A stretch of DNA of 39,535 nucleotides from Pseudomonadota bacterium (GTDB lineage: Bacteria; Pseudomonadota; Gammaproteobacteria; Xanthomonadales; Xanthomonadaceae): assembly GCA_023438325.1 (NCBI GenBank), contig JAEXRB010000259.1:1-39535 (forward strand). The letters are read 5' to 3'. Shown here piece after piece: positions 7,690-16,241 of this stretch. The position numbers and the translations under genes are program-made. Under the pieces are notes generated by a model, which made no database searches, was not told the origin of the DNA, and saw nothing but the letters and a program-made list of their open reading frames with translations. Position 1 is the stretch's first letter. Each line of letters starts with the position of its first letter.

Positions 7690-9414
7690 ATGCAGCACCA
7701 CACCGACCTGATCGATATCGTCGCCATCGGCCTGGGTCTGGCGTTCGTGCTCGGTTTTCTGGCGAACAAGATCAAACTCTCGCCACTGGTCGGTTATCTG
7801 CTCGCCGGCGTCATCGTCGGCCCACATACGCCCGGCTTCGTCGGCGATGCGGACATCGCCACGCAACTGTCCGAAATCGGCGTGATGCTGCTGATGTTCG
7901 GCGTCGGCCTGCATTTTTCGCTGGACGACCTCATGGAGGTCAAGTGGATCGCCCTGCCCGGCGCCATCGTGCAGATCGGCGCGGCCACGGTGCTGGGTTG
8001 GGGGCTGGCCTGGATGCTGGGCTGGCCCACCATCGAGGGCGTGATGTTCGGCTTCTGCCTGGCCACTGCCAGCACCGTGGTGCTGTTGCGCGCGATGGAA
8101 GAGCGCCGCCTGCTCGATACTCAGCGCGGCCGCATCGCGGTGGGCTGGCTGATCGTGGAAGATCTGGCTTGCGTACTGGCACTGGTGTTGTTGCCGGCGC
8201 TGGCCGGCATGCTCAAAGACACCGGCGCGACCAGTGATCTGGCGCTGGTGGATGTCCTCAAGATCCTCGCCGGCACGCTGCTTCAGGTCGCCGCCTTCGT
8301 CGCCGTCATGCTGGTGGTCGGGAAGCGCGTTATCCCGTGGATGCTCGAACGCACCGCCGGCACCGGCTCGCGTGAACTGTTCACGCTTTCGATCCTGGCC
8401 ATCGCGCTGGGGCTGGCATTCGGCTCGGCCAAACTGTTTGGCGTGTCGTTCGCACTGGGCGCGTTTTTCGCCGGCATGGTGCTCAACGGTTCCGAACTCA
8501 GCCACAAGGCCGCCAACGACTCCCTGCCGCTGCGGGATGCCTTCGCGGTGCTGTTCTTCGTTTCGGTCGGCATGCTGTTTGACCCAGGCATCCTGATCCA
8601 ACACCCGCTGCATGTGCTGGCCACCACGTTCATCATCATCTTCGGCAAGTCCGTGGCGGCCTATGCCATCGTGCGCGCCTTCGGCCACCCCAACCGCACC
8701 GCGCTGACGATTTCGTGCAGCCTGGCGCAAATCGGCGAATTTGCCTTCATCCTCGCCGGCCTCGGGATCTCGCTCCAACTGCTGCCTGCCGAAGGCCGCG
8801 ATCTGGTACTGGCCGGCGCACTGATTTCCATCATTGCCAATCCACTCATCTTCGCGGGCCTGGATCGCTGGGAAGCCCGGCAGGAAAACGAAGCCGAGCT
8901 GGCTGCCGCACCCACGCCTGAGCTGCCTCCCGGCCCCACGCTGGAACCGGGTCATCACGCCATTGTCGTGGGCTATGGCCGGGTCGGCTCACAACTGTCC
9001 CAGCTTCTACGGGATCGCGGCGTGACCGTGGTCGTGGTGGATACCAACATCGAGCTGGTACAACGCGCCCATTTCGCCGGCATTCCCGCCATCCGGGGCA
9101 ATGCTGCGGCCGAGCGCGTGCTCGCCGAAGCCCACCCTGAAAGCGCACAGATCGCCATCATCGCCATCCCGCAGGCACTGGAGGCCGGCGAAGTCGCAGC
9201 ACGTCTGCGTGCCGCCAACCCCGTGCTCACCATCTTCGCGCGTGCGCACAGCGATGCCGAAGTCAAACACCTGATCGAGCACGGCGCCGATGGCGCGGTG
9301 ATGGCGGAACGCGAACTGGCCTACAGCATGGCCGAAATGGCAATGGCAACACCGGCCTATCGCAGCGGCTCGCTATCCAACCCCATTCCACCCTCGCTGC
9401 CGCAAAGCGCCTGA
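7690..9414 (+). CDS. ybaL: Monovalent cation:proton antiporter-2 (CPA2), YbaL type, with RCK_N domain
   Basis: Inner-membrane cation/proton antiporter of the CPA2 family, 574 residues, close in sequence to E. coli YbaL and related to KefB/KefC. About twelve helices fill residues 8-395, with FANKIKLSPLVGYLLAGV-type N-terminus, GVMLLMFGVGLHFSL and the long conserved helix ASTVVLLRAMEERRLLDTQRG. A cytosolic RCK_N domain begins near residue 421 with the Rossmann motif VVGYGRVGS and the acidic VVVDTN at the end of strand 2, so NAD(H) or nucleotide control is expected. Unlike KefC it lacks an obvious glutathione-binding extension; that absence is my reading. It follows the Mrp operon by 70 bp, on the same strand, making a block of cation/proton exchangers. 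K+ or Na+ preference cannot be read from sequence. Confidence 0.92.
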   Translation: MQHHTDLIDIVAIGLGLAFVLGFLANKIKLSPLVGYLLAGVIVGPHTPGFVGDADIATQLSEIGVMLLMFGVGLHFSLDDLMEVKWIALPGAIVQIGAATVLGWGLAWMLGWPTIEGVMFGFCLATASTVVLLRAMEERRLLDTQRGRIAVGWLIVEDLACVLALVLLPALAGMLKDTGATSDLALVDVLKILAGTLLQVAAFVAVMLVVGKRVIPWMLERTAGTGSRELFTLSILAIALGLAFGSAKLFGVSFALGAFFAGMVLNGSELSHKAANDSLPLRDAFAVLFFVSVGMLFDPGILIQHPLHVLATTFIIIFGKSVAAYAIVRAFGHPNRTALTISCSLAQIGEFAFILAGLGISLQLLPAEGRDLVLAGALISIIANPLIFAGLDRWEARQENEAELAAAPTPELPPGPTLEPGHHAIVVGYGRVGSQLSQLLRDRGVTVVVVDTNIELVQRAHFAGIPAIRGNAAAERVLAEAHPESAQIAIIAIPQALEAGEVAARLRAANPVLTIFARAHSDAEVKHLIEHGADGAVMAERELAYSMAEMAMATPAYRSGSLSNPIPPSLPQSA

Positions 9415-9483
9415 ACCTTCCGCGCAAGCTATGGTCTACTTGAGCCTTCAGGCCACATCACCACTTTTGAACGGAGATTCCCG

Positions 9484-10134
9484 ATGTTTCACCGCCTTGC
9501 CTCTCTTTTCCTCATCGCCGCTACGGCGTTTTCCGGTGTGGCACTCGCCCAGCCTGCCGCACCGATCGAAGGCCAGGATTACGCCGTGATCGATCCTCCG
9601 GTGGCCACCCTGAGCGGCGACCGGATCGAAGTGGCAGAAGTTTTCGGCTATTCCTGTGTCCACTGCGCCCATTTCGCCCCGATCATTTCCGTGTGGAAGA
9701 AGAGTCAGCCTGCCGACGTGCGGGTCGAATATGTGCCGGCGGTATTCGGTGGCATCTGGGAAATCTATGCGCGCGTCTACTACACCGCCGAATCACTCGG
9801 CGTGCTCGACCTGACCCACGATCAACTGTTCGAAGCCCTGCATACTGAGCGTCGCCCGATCAACAAGATCGAAGACATCGCCGATTTTTACGCCGAACAT
9901 GGCGTGGACAAAGACAACTTCCTCGCCACGCTCAACAGCTTTCCGGTCAATGCCCAGATCGAAACCGCACGCAAGCGCGCGATGGGCTGGGGCGTGGACG
10001 CCACGCCCACGATGATCGTGGCCGGCAAGTACAAGGTGCAGGCGCCACGCGAAGGCGGCTTCAAGCGCATGCTGGAAATCGTCGACGCCCTCGTGGCGAA
10101 GGAACGCGCTGCACAGAACCCCAGCAAGAAATAA
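9484..10134 (+). CDS. dsbA: Thiol:disulfide interchange protein DsbA
   Basis: Periplasmic oxidase that puts disulfides into exported proteins, 216 residues. A signal peptide (residues 1-22, ending ...GVALA before QPAAP) is followed by a thioredoxin fold with an inserted helical domain. The redox site is C58-V-H-C61 within FGYSCVHCAHF, and the cis-proline loop is DATPTMIVAGKY. The classical E. coli site is CPHC; the proline here is valine, which is expected to alter the redox potential and is seen in other xanthomonad-like DsbA proteins to my knowledge. The start is preceded by CGGAG 8 bases away. The same-strand nuclease-like gene begins 43 bp downstream. DsbB is not in the window. Confidence 0.94.
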   Translation: MFHRLASLFLIAATAFSGVALAQPAAPIEGQDYAVIDPPVATLSGDRIEVAEVFGYSCVHCAHFAPIISVWKKSQPADVRVEYVPAVFGGIWEIYARVYYTAESLGVLDLTHDQLFEALHTERRPINKIEDIADFYAEHGVDKDNFLATLNSFPVNAQIETARKRAMGWGVDATPTMIVAGKYKVQAPREGGFKRMLEIVDALVAKERAAQNPSKK

Positions 10135-10177
10135 GACACACCTTGCCTGCGCGCAGGGATGACCCCATCTGCCCTTC

Positions 10178-10987
10178 ATGCGAAAGCACGATACACACAC
10201 TGCAAGCGATGCCGCCGTGTCTGATGCGACACGGCGGCTGAGCCTCCTGAGTGCCAACATTCAGGCCGGCCATGCCACCAACAGCTACCGCGACTACGTG
10301 ACCGGCTCGTGGAACCACGTACTGCCCAGTGGCCGCAAGCGCGGCAATCTGGATGCACTGGCGCAGAGAGTTTCCAGCTTCGATATCGTCGGCCTTCAGG
10401 AAGCCGATGCCGGCTCGCTGCGCTCGGGCTTCGTCAATCAAACCCACTACCTCGCCGAACGCGCCGGCTTTCCTTACTGGAGCCACCAGCCCAACCGCCG
10501 CCTCGCCGGCATCGCCGCCAGCGCCAATGGCCTGCTCAGCCGCGACGAACCGGATGAAGTGGTCGATTACGCCCTGCCCAGCCGGATCCCGGGCCGCGGC
10601 GCGTTGCTGGTGCGTTATGGTGATGGTGCCGATTCGCTGACCTTGGCCATTGCCCATCTTTCGCTCTCGCCCAAGGCGCGCAGTGCGCAACTGGCCTTTC
10701 TCGGCGAATTGCTCTCCGGCCCCGGCCACAAGGTGCTGATGGGCGATTTCAACTGCGAATCCGATTCCTGCGAGATGGATGCGCTCTATCGCAGTACCCC
10801 GCTGCAACCCCCCGAACAACGCATCCTCTCGTTCCCGAGCTGGCAACCAAGCCGCGCCATCGACCACATCCTGGTTTCCAGCGGCGTGAATGTGGAACGG
10901 CGCTGGACGTTGCCCGATCTTTCTTCCGACCACCTCGCCGTCGCCGCCCAAATCGCCTTTCCCGACAGCCTCGGAAAATCCCGCTGA
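10178..10987 (+). CDS. Endonuclease/exonuclease/phosphatase (EEP) family protein
   Basis: A 269-residue metal-dependent phosphoesterase of the EEP fold, probably cytosolic since no signal peptide is seen. All catalytic motifs are present in order: the asparagine of LLSANIQAG, the metal glutamate of DIVGLQEAD, the histidine of LAIAHLSLS, the DxN motif of LMGDFNCES, the aspartate-histidine of RAIDHILVS and the closing LSSDHLAV. The substrate (nucleic acid, phospholipid or other phosphodiester) cannot be told from sequence. Residues 1-20 are poorly conserved, so the true start could be slightly later. The gene lies between dsbA and slt on the same strand. A perfect 12-bp palindrome (10146-10157) sits in the gap before it. 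Confidence 0.85.
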   Translation: MRKHDTHTASDAAVSDATRRLSLLSANIQAGHATNSYRDYVTGSWNHVLPSGRKRGNLDALAQRVSSFDIVGLQEADAGSLRSGFVNQTHYLAERAGFPYWSHQPNRRLAGIAASANGLLSRDEPDEVVDYALPSRIPGRGALLVRYGDGADSLTLAIAHLSLSPKARSAQLAFLGELLSGPGHKVLMGDFNCESDSCEMDALYRSTPLQPPEQRILSFPSWQPSRAIDHILVSSGVNVERRWTLPDLSSDHLAVAAQIAFPDSLGKSR

Positions 10988-11043
10988 AATTGCGCACCAG
11001 CCCTGCGCTGCGTCGTCGTACAAGCGCGGGATACACTGTGCCC

Positions 11044-13032
11044 ATGCGTCGAAACCTCCCCTCCCTGCTCCGGAAATTCGCGCGACTGACGGCCCTCGTC
11101 ATCGCTGCATCCAGCCTGCCCGCCCTCACCTTCGCGGCCAATCTCGAAACACGGCGCGCCGATTTCGAGCGCGCCCTCGAGGCCGCCGAAAAGCGCCCGC
11201 TGGCCGAATTCGCCAGCATCGCGCGCGCGCATGCCGATCATCCGCTGGCGCCATATCTGGAATACGTCGCGCTGCGACGCCAACTCGACCACCTCGACGC
11301 CGGCAGCATCGCCGCGTTCATCGAGCGCCATGCCGACGTGCCCCTCGCCACCACATTGCGCGGCGAGGCGCTGCGGGCCTTGGCCAAACGTCAGGATTGG
11401 GCCGGCTTCCGCCTGCTGTACAACGGCAGCAACGACGCGGCACTGCGTTGCGCTGACCTGCTCTCGCGCCAAACCGCGCCACCTGACGCCGCATGGTTCG
11501 ATGCCGCCCTGGCACTCTGGCTCAACGGCGGCTCGCAACCTGCGCAATGCGACGCCGTGTTCGAAGCCCTGCGCAGCACCGGGAAACTCACCACCGCACG
11601 CCACCTCGAGCGCATCGAGCTCGCCGCCACCGAACACAACCTCGGTCTGATCCGCTACCTCGCCCGCAACCTTCCCGCGACGCAAGCCGCGCTGGCACAA
11701 AGTTATGCCACATATCTGGAAGCGCCTACCCAGCGCCCCACCGCCAGTTGGCCCGTCGATGCGCGTCATCGCCGCATCGCCTCGCTCGGCATCATGCGCA
11801 TCGCCCGGAGTGATCCGGGCGCGGCTGAGGCCCTGCTCGCCTCGCTGCAAGACCGCTTCGGCTTCGATGCCGCATTGCGGGGTGAAATACTCAACCAGAT
11901 CGCACTGTGGAGCGCGGCTTCATACCTGCCCGAAAGCCCGCAACGCTTCGCCATCGTGCCGGACGAAGCCTGGGATGCACGCCTGCATGAGTGGCATGTG
12001 CGCGAAGCCCTTGCACGTCGCGACGACAGTGCCGCACTGACCGCCATCGCGAAGATGCCCGCCGAAGAACGCGCCGATCCGCGCTGGCGCTATTTCCAAG
12101 CACGCCTGCGCGAACGCGCCGACGACCCCAAGGCACGCGAACTTTTCACGGCATTGGCCAGCGAGCCGACCTATTTCGGCTTCCTCGCCGCCGACCGCAT
12201 CGCCGCTCCCTACACGCTCTGCCCGCTGGAGGCCGACAGCGCCGCCGCGAAACGTCGCGTGCAGGCCAACCCCGGCTTCATTCGCGCGATGGAGTTGTAC
12301 GCCATCGGTCGCATCTCGTGGGCGCGGCGCGAATGGGAGGCATTGCGCAGCACCTTGCCCGATGACGAACGCCGCGCCGCCGTTGCGCTGGCCGATGCCG
12401 CCGGCTGGCACGAGCGCGGTGCCTTCACTCTCAACGCCGGCGAGGACCTGCGCCACTACACCTTGCGCTTCCCCTTGCCACACCAGCGCCAGATCCTGCG
12501 TGATGCGAAGAAGTACCAGCTCGATCCCGCCTGGGTCGCGGCCCTGATCCGTGCCGAAAGCGCCTGGGCCCCGGATGCGCGCTCGCATGCCAACGCCCGC
12601 GGCCTGATGCAACTGCTGCCGGCCACCGCACGCATGGAGGCAAAGAAGCGCGGCATGCGTTATCCCGGCGATGCAGGCGTGTTCGATGCCCGCGACAACC
12701 TCGCCCTCGGCATCGCGCATCTGGCCTCGATGCTTGAAAAACACGGTGGCCAACCCTTCCTCGCCACCGCCGCCTACAACGCCGGGCCAACGCCCGTCGC
12801 ACGTTGGCTGGCCCAGCGCCCGCCACAGGACATCGACTTGTGGATCGAAACCATCCCCTACCGCGAAACCCGCGAATACGTGGCCCGCATCCTCGCTTTC
12901 GCCACGATCTATGACTGGCGCATGCACGGCAAGGCAATTCCCGTCACCGCAAGAGCGCTGGGCCACAGCACCCGCGCCGAAGCGTGGCGCGAGTTTTCAT
13001 GCCCTGTCACGGCCAAGGAAAAAACCCCATGA
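11044..13032 (+). CDS. slt: Soluble lytic murein transglycosylase Slt
   Basis: Periplasmic enzyme that cleaves the glycan strands of peptidoglycan and forms 1,6-anhydromuramic ends, 662 residues. ATG 11044 gives a good signal peptide (MRRNLPSLLRKFARLTALVI..., cleavage after ALTFA); a TTG at 10990 in the same frame would only lengthen the N-terminus. The middle 450 residues are the alpha-helical superhelix of Slt70, and the C-terminal domain is the lysozyme-like SLT domain: catalytic glutamate E505 in LIRAESAWAPDARS, then ARGLMQLLPATAR and TAAYNAGPTPVARWL. Its stop overlaps the next gene start (ATGA). Confidence 0.94.
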   Translation: MRRNLPSLLRKFARLTALVIAASSLPALTFAANLETRRADFERALEAAEKRPLAEFASIARAHADHPLAPYLEYVALRRQLDHLDAGSIAAFIERHADVPLATTLRGEALRALAKRQDWAGFRLLYNGSNDAALRCADLLSRQTAPPDAAWFDAALALWLNGGSQPAQCDAVFEALRSTGKLTTARHLERIELAATEHNLGLIRYLARNLPATQAALAQSYATYLEAPTQRPTASWPVDARHRRIASLGIMRIARSDPGAAEALLASLQDRFGFDAALRGEILNQIALWSAASYLPESPQRFAIVPDEAWDARLHEWHVREALARRDDSAALTAIAKMPAEERADPRWRYFQARLRERADDPKARELFTALASEPTYFGFLAADRIAAPYTLCPLEADSAAAKRRVQANPGFIRAMELYAIGRISWARREWEALRSTLPDDERRAAVALADAAGWHERGAFTLNAGEDLRHYTLRFPLPHQRQILRDAKKYQLDPAWVAALIRAESAWAPDARSHANARGLMQLLPATARMEAKKRGMRYPGDAGVFDARDNLALGIAHLASMLEKHGGQPFLATAAYNAGPTPVARWLAQRPPQDIDLWIETIPYRETREYVARILAFATIYDWRMHGKAIPVTARALGHSTRAEAWREFSCPVTAKEKTP

Positions 13033-13973
13033 GCGCGCCCCGCATCGTCGTCTTCGGCGGCACCGGCTTTGTCGGCAACCGCCTCGTGCCGCGATTGGTG
13101 CGGGAAGGCTTCGAAGTAACCGTTCCCAGCCGCAACCGCAACCACCAGCGCGATCTTTTCGTGCTGCCGCAGGTGCAGGTCGTCAATGCGGATCCGTATT
13201 CCCCGGACGATCTGCAACGCGTGCTCGATGGCGCGCATGCCGCGATCAATCTGGTCGGCATCCTCAACGAGCGTGGCCGCGACGGCACCGGCTTCCGTCG
13301 CGCCCACGTGGAGCTGAGCGAGAAAATCATCGCCGCCTGCCATGTCACCGGCACACACCGCCTGTTGCAGATGAGCGCCCTCAATGCCGGCCGTGGCTCG
13401 AGCCATTACCTGCGCACGCGCGGCGAAGCGGAAGCGCGCGTGATGGCCTCCGGGCTGGATTGGACGATCTTCCAGCCCTCGGTGATCTTCGGCCCCGGCG
13501 ATGGCCTGTTCGAGCGCTTCGCCCGCCTGCTGAAACTGGCCCCGGCACTGCCGCTGGCACGCGCACATGCCAAGTTCGCGCCGGTGTATGTGGGTGACGT
13601 CGTCGAAGCATTCATGCGCGCCCTCGAAAACCCGGCCAGCGTCGCCCAGACCTATGAGCTCTACGGCCCGCAGGTGATGACGCTGGCCGATATCGTGCGC
13701 TACACCGCACGTCATCTCCGCTTGCGCCGCACCGTGTTGCCGCTGCCCGATGCACTGGCACGCGTGCAAGCGGCGATCTTCGATTTCGTGCCCGGGAAAC
13801 CGTTCTCCACCGACAACTACCTTTCGCTGAAAATCGACTCGGTCGGCGGCATCGACGGGCTGCACCGACTCGGCATTAGCCCGTCCGGCATCGATGGCAT
13901 CGTCCCGGCACAGCTCGCCTTGCGGCCGCGTCAGCGCCGTTACAACACCTACCGCAGCACGCGACCGCAATGA
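13029..13973 (+). CDS. NDUFA9-like atypical SDR protein, NAD(P)-binding
   Basis: A 314-residue Rossmann-fold protein of the atypical short-chain dehydrogenase group related to complex I accessory subunit NDUFA9. The nucleotide-binding loop is FGGTGFVGNRLV at residues about 9-20; INLVGILNERG and the LLQMSALNA strand follow, as does DWTIFQPSVIFGPGDGLFERF, the best family signature. The usual SDR YxxxK catalytic pair is replaced by YLRTRGEAE, so it may bind rather than reduce a substrate. The frame runs upstream to 12984, but ATG 13029, preceded by AAGGAA and sharing ATGA with slt, is preferred. It is placed away from any nuo genes and translationally coupled to slt and cca, so its role here is unclear; ubiquinone biosynthesis or respiratory assembly is only a guess. 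Confidence 0.85.
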   Translation: MSAPRIVVFGGTGFVGNRLVPRLVREGFEVTVPSRNRNHQRDLFVLPQVQVVNADPYSPDDLQRVLDGAHAAINLVGILNERGRDGTGFRRAHVELSEKIIAACHVTGTHRLLQMSALNAGRGSSHYLRTRGEAEARVMASGLDWTIFQPSVIFGPGDGLFERFARLLKLAPALPLARAHAKFAPVYVGDVVEAFMRALENPASVAQTYELYGPQVMTLADIVRYTARHLRLRRTVLPLPDALARVQAAIFDFVPGKPFSTDNYLSLKIDSVGGIDGLHRLGISPSGIDGIVPAQLALRPRQRRYNTYRSTRPQ

Positions 13974-15193
13974 AGACGTATCTGGTCGGCGGCGCAGTGC
14001 GTGATGCCCTGCTCGGGCGGCCTTGCGGCGATCGCGATTTCGTCGTCGTCGGTGCCACGCCCGAGCAGATGACGGCGCAAGGCTTCCGTCCGGTCGGGCG
14101 CGATTTCCCGGTGTTCCTGCATCCTCGCAGCCACGAGGAATATGCGCTGGCGCGCTGCGAGCGCAAGGCCGGGCGCGGCTATCGCGGCTTCATCGTATTG
14201 GCCACGCCGGACATCACGCTGGAGCAGGATCTGGCCCGCCGCGACTTCACCATCAACGCTATCACGCAGGATGACGATGGCAGCCTCGTGGATCCGTTCA
14301 ACGGCGTCGCCGACCTGCAATCGCGCGTGCTGCGGCATGTCTCGGATGCCTTCGTGGAAGATCCCGTCCGCATCCTGCGCGCGGCGCGCTTCATGGCGCG
14401 CTGGCAACCTCTCGGGTTTTCCATCGCGCCTGAAACCATGGCACTGATGCGCCGGATGGTGGCCGAGGGCGAAGTCGATCACCTCGTGCCAGAGCGCGTG
14501 TTCCAGGAGCTGTCGCGCGCGCTGACCGAAGCTGCGCCCTCCGCCTTCCTGCGCACCTTGCGTGCCTGTGGCGCCTTGGCGCGCGTACTGCCGGAAGTGG
14601 ACGCGCTTTACGGTATTCCACAACGTGTCCAATACCACCCGGAAATCGACAGCGGCGTACACGTGGAACTGGCGCTGGATGTCGCCGCGCAGCTCGCCCG
14701 CGGAGATGCGTCCATCGGCTTCTGCGTGCTCACCCATGACCTCGGAAAGGCCCTCACGCCGGCGCGCGAACTGCCCGCGCACCGCCAGCACGAACATGCC
14801 GGCCTGGTACCGCTGAACGCCCTGTGCGAGCGGCTGAAAGTGCCTTCCGAATGGGCCGCGCAAGCCACCATCGGCTGCCGCGAACACCTTAATGTGCATC
14901 GCATCGATGAGCTCAAGCCAGCGACGCTGCACGACCTTTTCACCCGTTGCGATGGCTTCCGCAAACCCAAACGCATCGCCGCACTCGGCATGATCTGCGA
15001 GGCCGACAAGCGGGGTCGACTCGGCCAGTCCGATGCACCCTATCCACAACGCGAACGCCTTTTGGCGCAGCATGCCACCGCATTGGCCATCAAACCCCGC
15101 GACCTTGACCTTGCCGGGCTGACGGGCGAACAAATCGGTGACGAAGTACGCCGCGCCCGCATCGCAGCCATGGCCCAGACAACGCCTCCGTGA
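13970..15193 (+). CDS. cca: Multifunctional CCA protein (tRNA nucleotidyltransferase with HD domain)
   Basis: Adds or repairs the 3' CCA end of tRNAs. The protein has 407 residues. The class II nucleotidyltransferase head starts at residue 1 with YLVGGAVRDALLG and the metal-binding pair D21/D23 in CGDRDFVVVG; RRDFTINAI and EDPVRILRAARF (tRNA and nucleotide selection motifs) follow. From about residue 225 there is an HD domain with H256-D257 in LTHDLGKALTP, as in E. coli Cca, where it gives 2'-nucleotidase, cyclic phosphodiesterase and phosphatase activities. The start overlaps the preceding gene by ATGA. It is the last plus-strand gene before a convergent minus-strand block, with only 38 bp between stops. 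Confidence 0.95.
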   Translation: MKTYLVGGAVRDALLGRPCGDRDFVVVGATPEQMTAQGFRPVGRDFPVFLHPRSHEEYALARCERKAGRGYRGFIVLATPDITLEQDLARRDFTINAITQDDDGSLVDPFNGVADLQSRVLRHVSDAFVEDPVRILRAARFMARWQPLGFSIAPETMALMRRMVAEGEVDHLVPERVFQELSRALTEAAPSAFLRTLRACGALARVLPEVDALYGIPQRVQYHPEIDSGVHVELALDVAAQLARGDASIGFCVLTHDLGKALTPARELPAHRQHEHAGLVPLNALCERLKVPSEWAAQATIGCREHLNVHRIDELKPATLHDLFTRCDGFRKPKRIAALGMICEADKRGRLGQSDAPYPQRERLLAQHATALAIKPRDLDLAGLTGEQIGDEVRRARIAAMAQTTPP

Positions 15194-15231
15194 GCGCCAA
15201 CGGTGCCGCCGTCAGCGCGGCATCGCAAACC

Positions 15232-16233
15232 TCATCGCATTCCTGCGCTTGCACGCGGCAAAGGCAACCCGCTCTCGAATCCGTCGAGGAACACGTCTCC
15301 GACAGGCAGCACCGTGGTGACATCGTGGAACAAACCCACCGCACGCGCCTCGGTGACGCCATCGACAACCGCTCCGTTCGCCAGCGCAAAACGCCACAGG
15401 CGCGTCGCCTCAGGCGCAGACGCCAGGCCCGTTCCCACGACGACCAGATCATTGGTCATCGGATCGATCACGCTGCTTCCAGCAAGTACGAAGCAGCAGC
15501 CGTCCACGCCGGCACCGCGAACCATCGCGTTCAGCGCAGCATCGAAGGCAATCAGGCGGCTGCGATTGTCAGCACGCGAATAAGCCACCCCGTACAGCGA
15601 TCCGTTGCCCGCCACGGCCAGTTCCTGCACGGCCAGATCGGCATCCAGCAAGGCTGACGTCGCCGTGACCGTCGTACCGATGACAAAGCGGAAAATGCGA
15701 TCCTGAATTTCGCCATCTTGCCTACCCACAAGGAACAGGCTGTCGTCGCTGGCGCGGAACGCCGAAACACCTGCACGAAACACGCAACAATCCACCTGCG
15801 GCATGCCCAGATCGGTGAGTGCGCCGCCCTGAAACCCGATCAGCGTGAGCGCATCGTCGGCACTGCGCCGCCCCACGCCCACCAGGCGTGGCATGCCGCT
15901 GCCGTCCCACTCCAAGTGGGTGACTCGAACATGATCCGGCAGGTTGGCGCTCTCCAACCCGCTCAATCCACCGTATGTGAGGGCATGCAGTCTTTGCGCG
16001 CCGCCTTGTCGGGTCACAAAGAAAACCCGATCACCTGCCGCATCGGCCGTTACGCTGCCGGCCTGCACGCCCTGTACGCCATCCGTGGCAAGCGATGCAG
16101 CCGATGCCGTGCTGGCGTCATAAACCCGCAGGCGCGAGGTCGCCTCATCGTGCGAGAGCGACAACACACCCGCGTGCGCCACCGACCACATGGCCAGCAC
16201 ATTCACCAGCAAGGCAAGGAATGAATGCTTCAT
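15232..16233 (-). CDS. Secreted propeller-like protein with C-terminal DGFESG motif, function unknown
   Basis: A 333-residue exported protein of unknown function. A signal peptide covers residues 1-21 (ends SVAHA before GVLSLS). The body consists of repeated beta-strand blades (for example LSLSHDEATSRLRVYD, RVFFVTRQGGAQRLHAL, LFLVGRQDGEIQDRIFRF) suggesting a beta-propeller. Two modules resemble each other and each carries a vicinal cysteine pair, VDCCVFRAG and VDGCCFVLAG. The protein ends with VFLDGFESGLPLPRASAGMR; FxDGFE(S/P)G ends recur in exported proteins of Xanthomonadales and may be a sorting or anchoring signal, though I know of no proof. It begins 8 bp after the S74 gene stop, so the two form an operon. 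Confidence 0.72.
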   Translation of the reverse strand: MKHSFLALLVNVLAMWSVAHAGVLSLSHDEATSRLRVYDASTASAASLATDGVQGVQAGSVTADAAGDRVFFVTRQGGAQRLHALTYGGLSGLESANLPDHVRVTHLEWDGSGMPRLVGVGRRSADDALTLIGFQGGALTDLGMPQVDCCVFRAGVSAFRASDDSLFLVGRQDGEIQDRIFRFVIGTTVTATSALLDADLAVQELAVAGNGSLYGVAYSRADNRSRLIAFDAALNAMVRGAGVDGCCFVLAGSSVIDPMTNDLVVVGTGLASAPEATRLWRFALANGAVVDGVTEARAVGLFHDVTTVLPVGDVFLDGFESGLPLPRASAGMR

Positions 16234-16241
16234 GGCAGGCC

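Noticed and set aside
10146..10157. Palindrome CCTGCGCGCAGG as a dsbA terminator
   Set aside because: Too short a stem to leave a loop, and no T-run follows; GC-rich palindromes of this size are common here.
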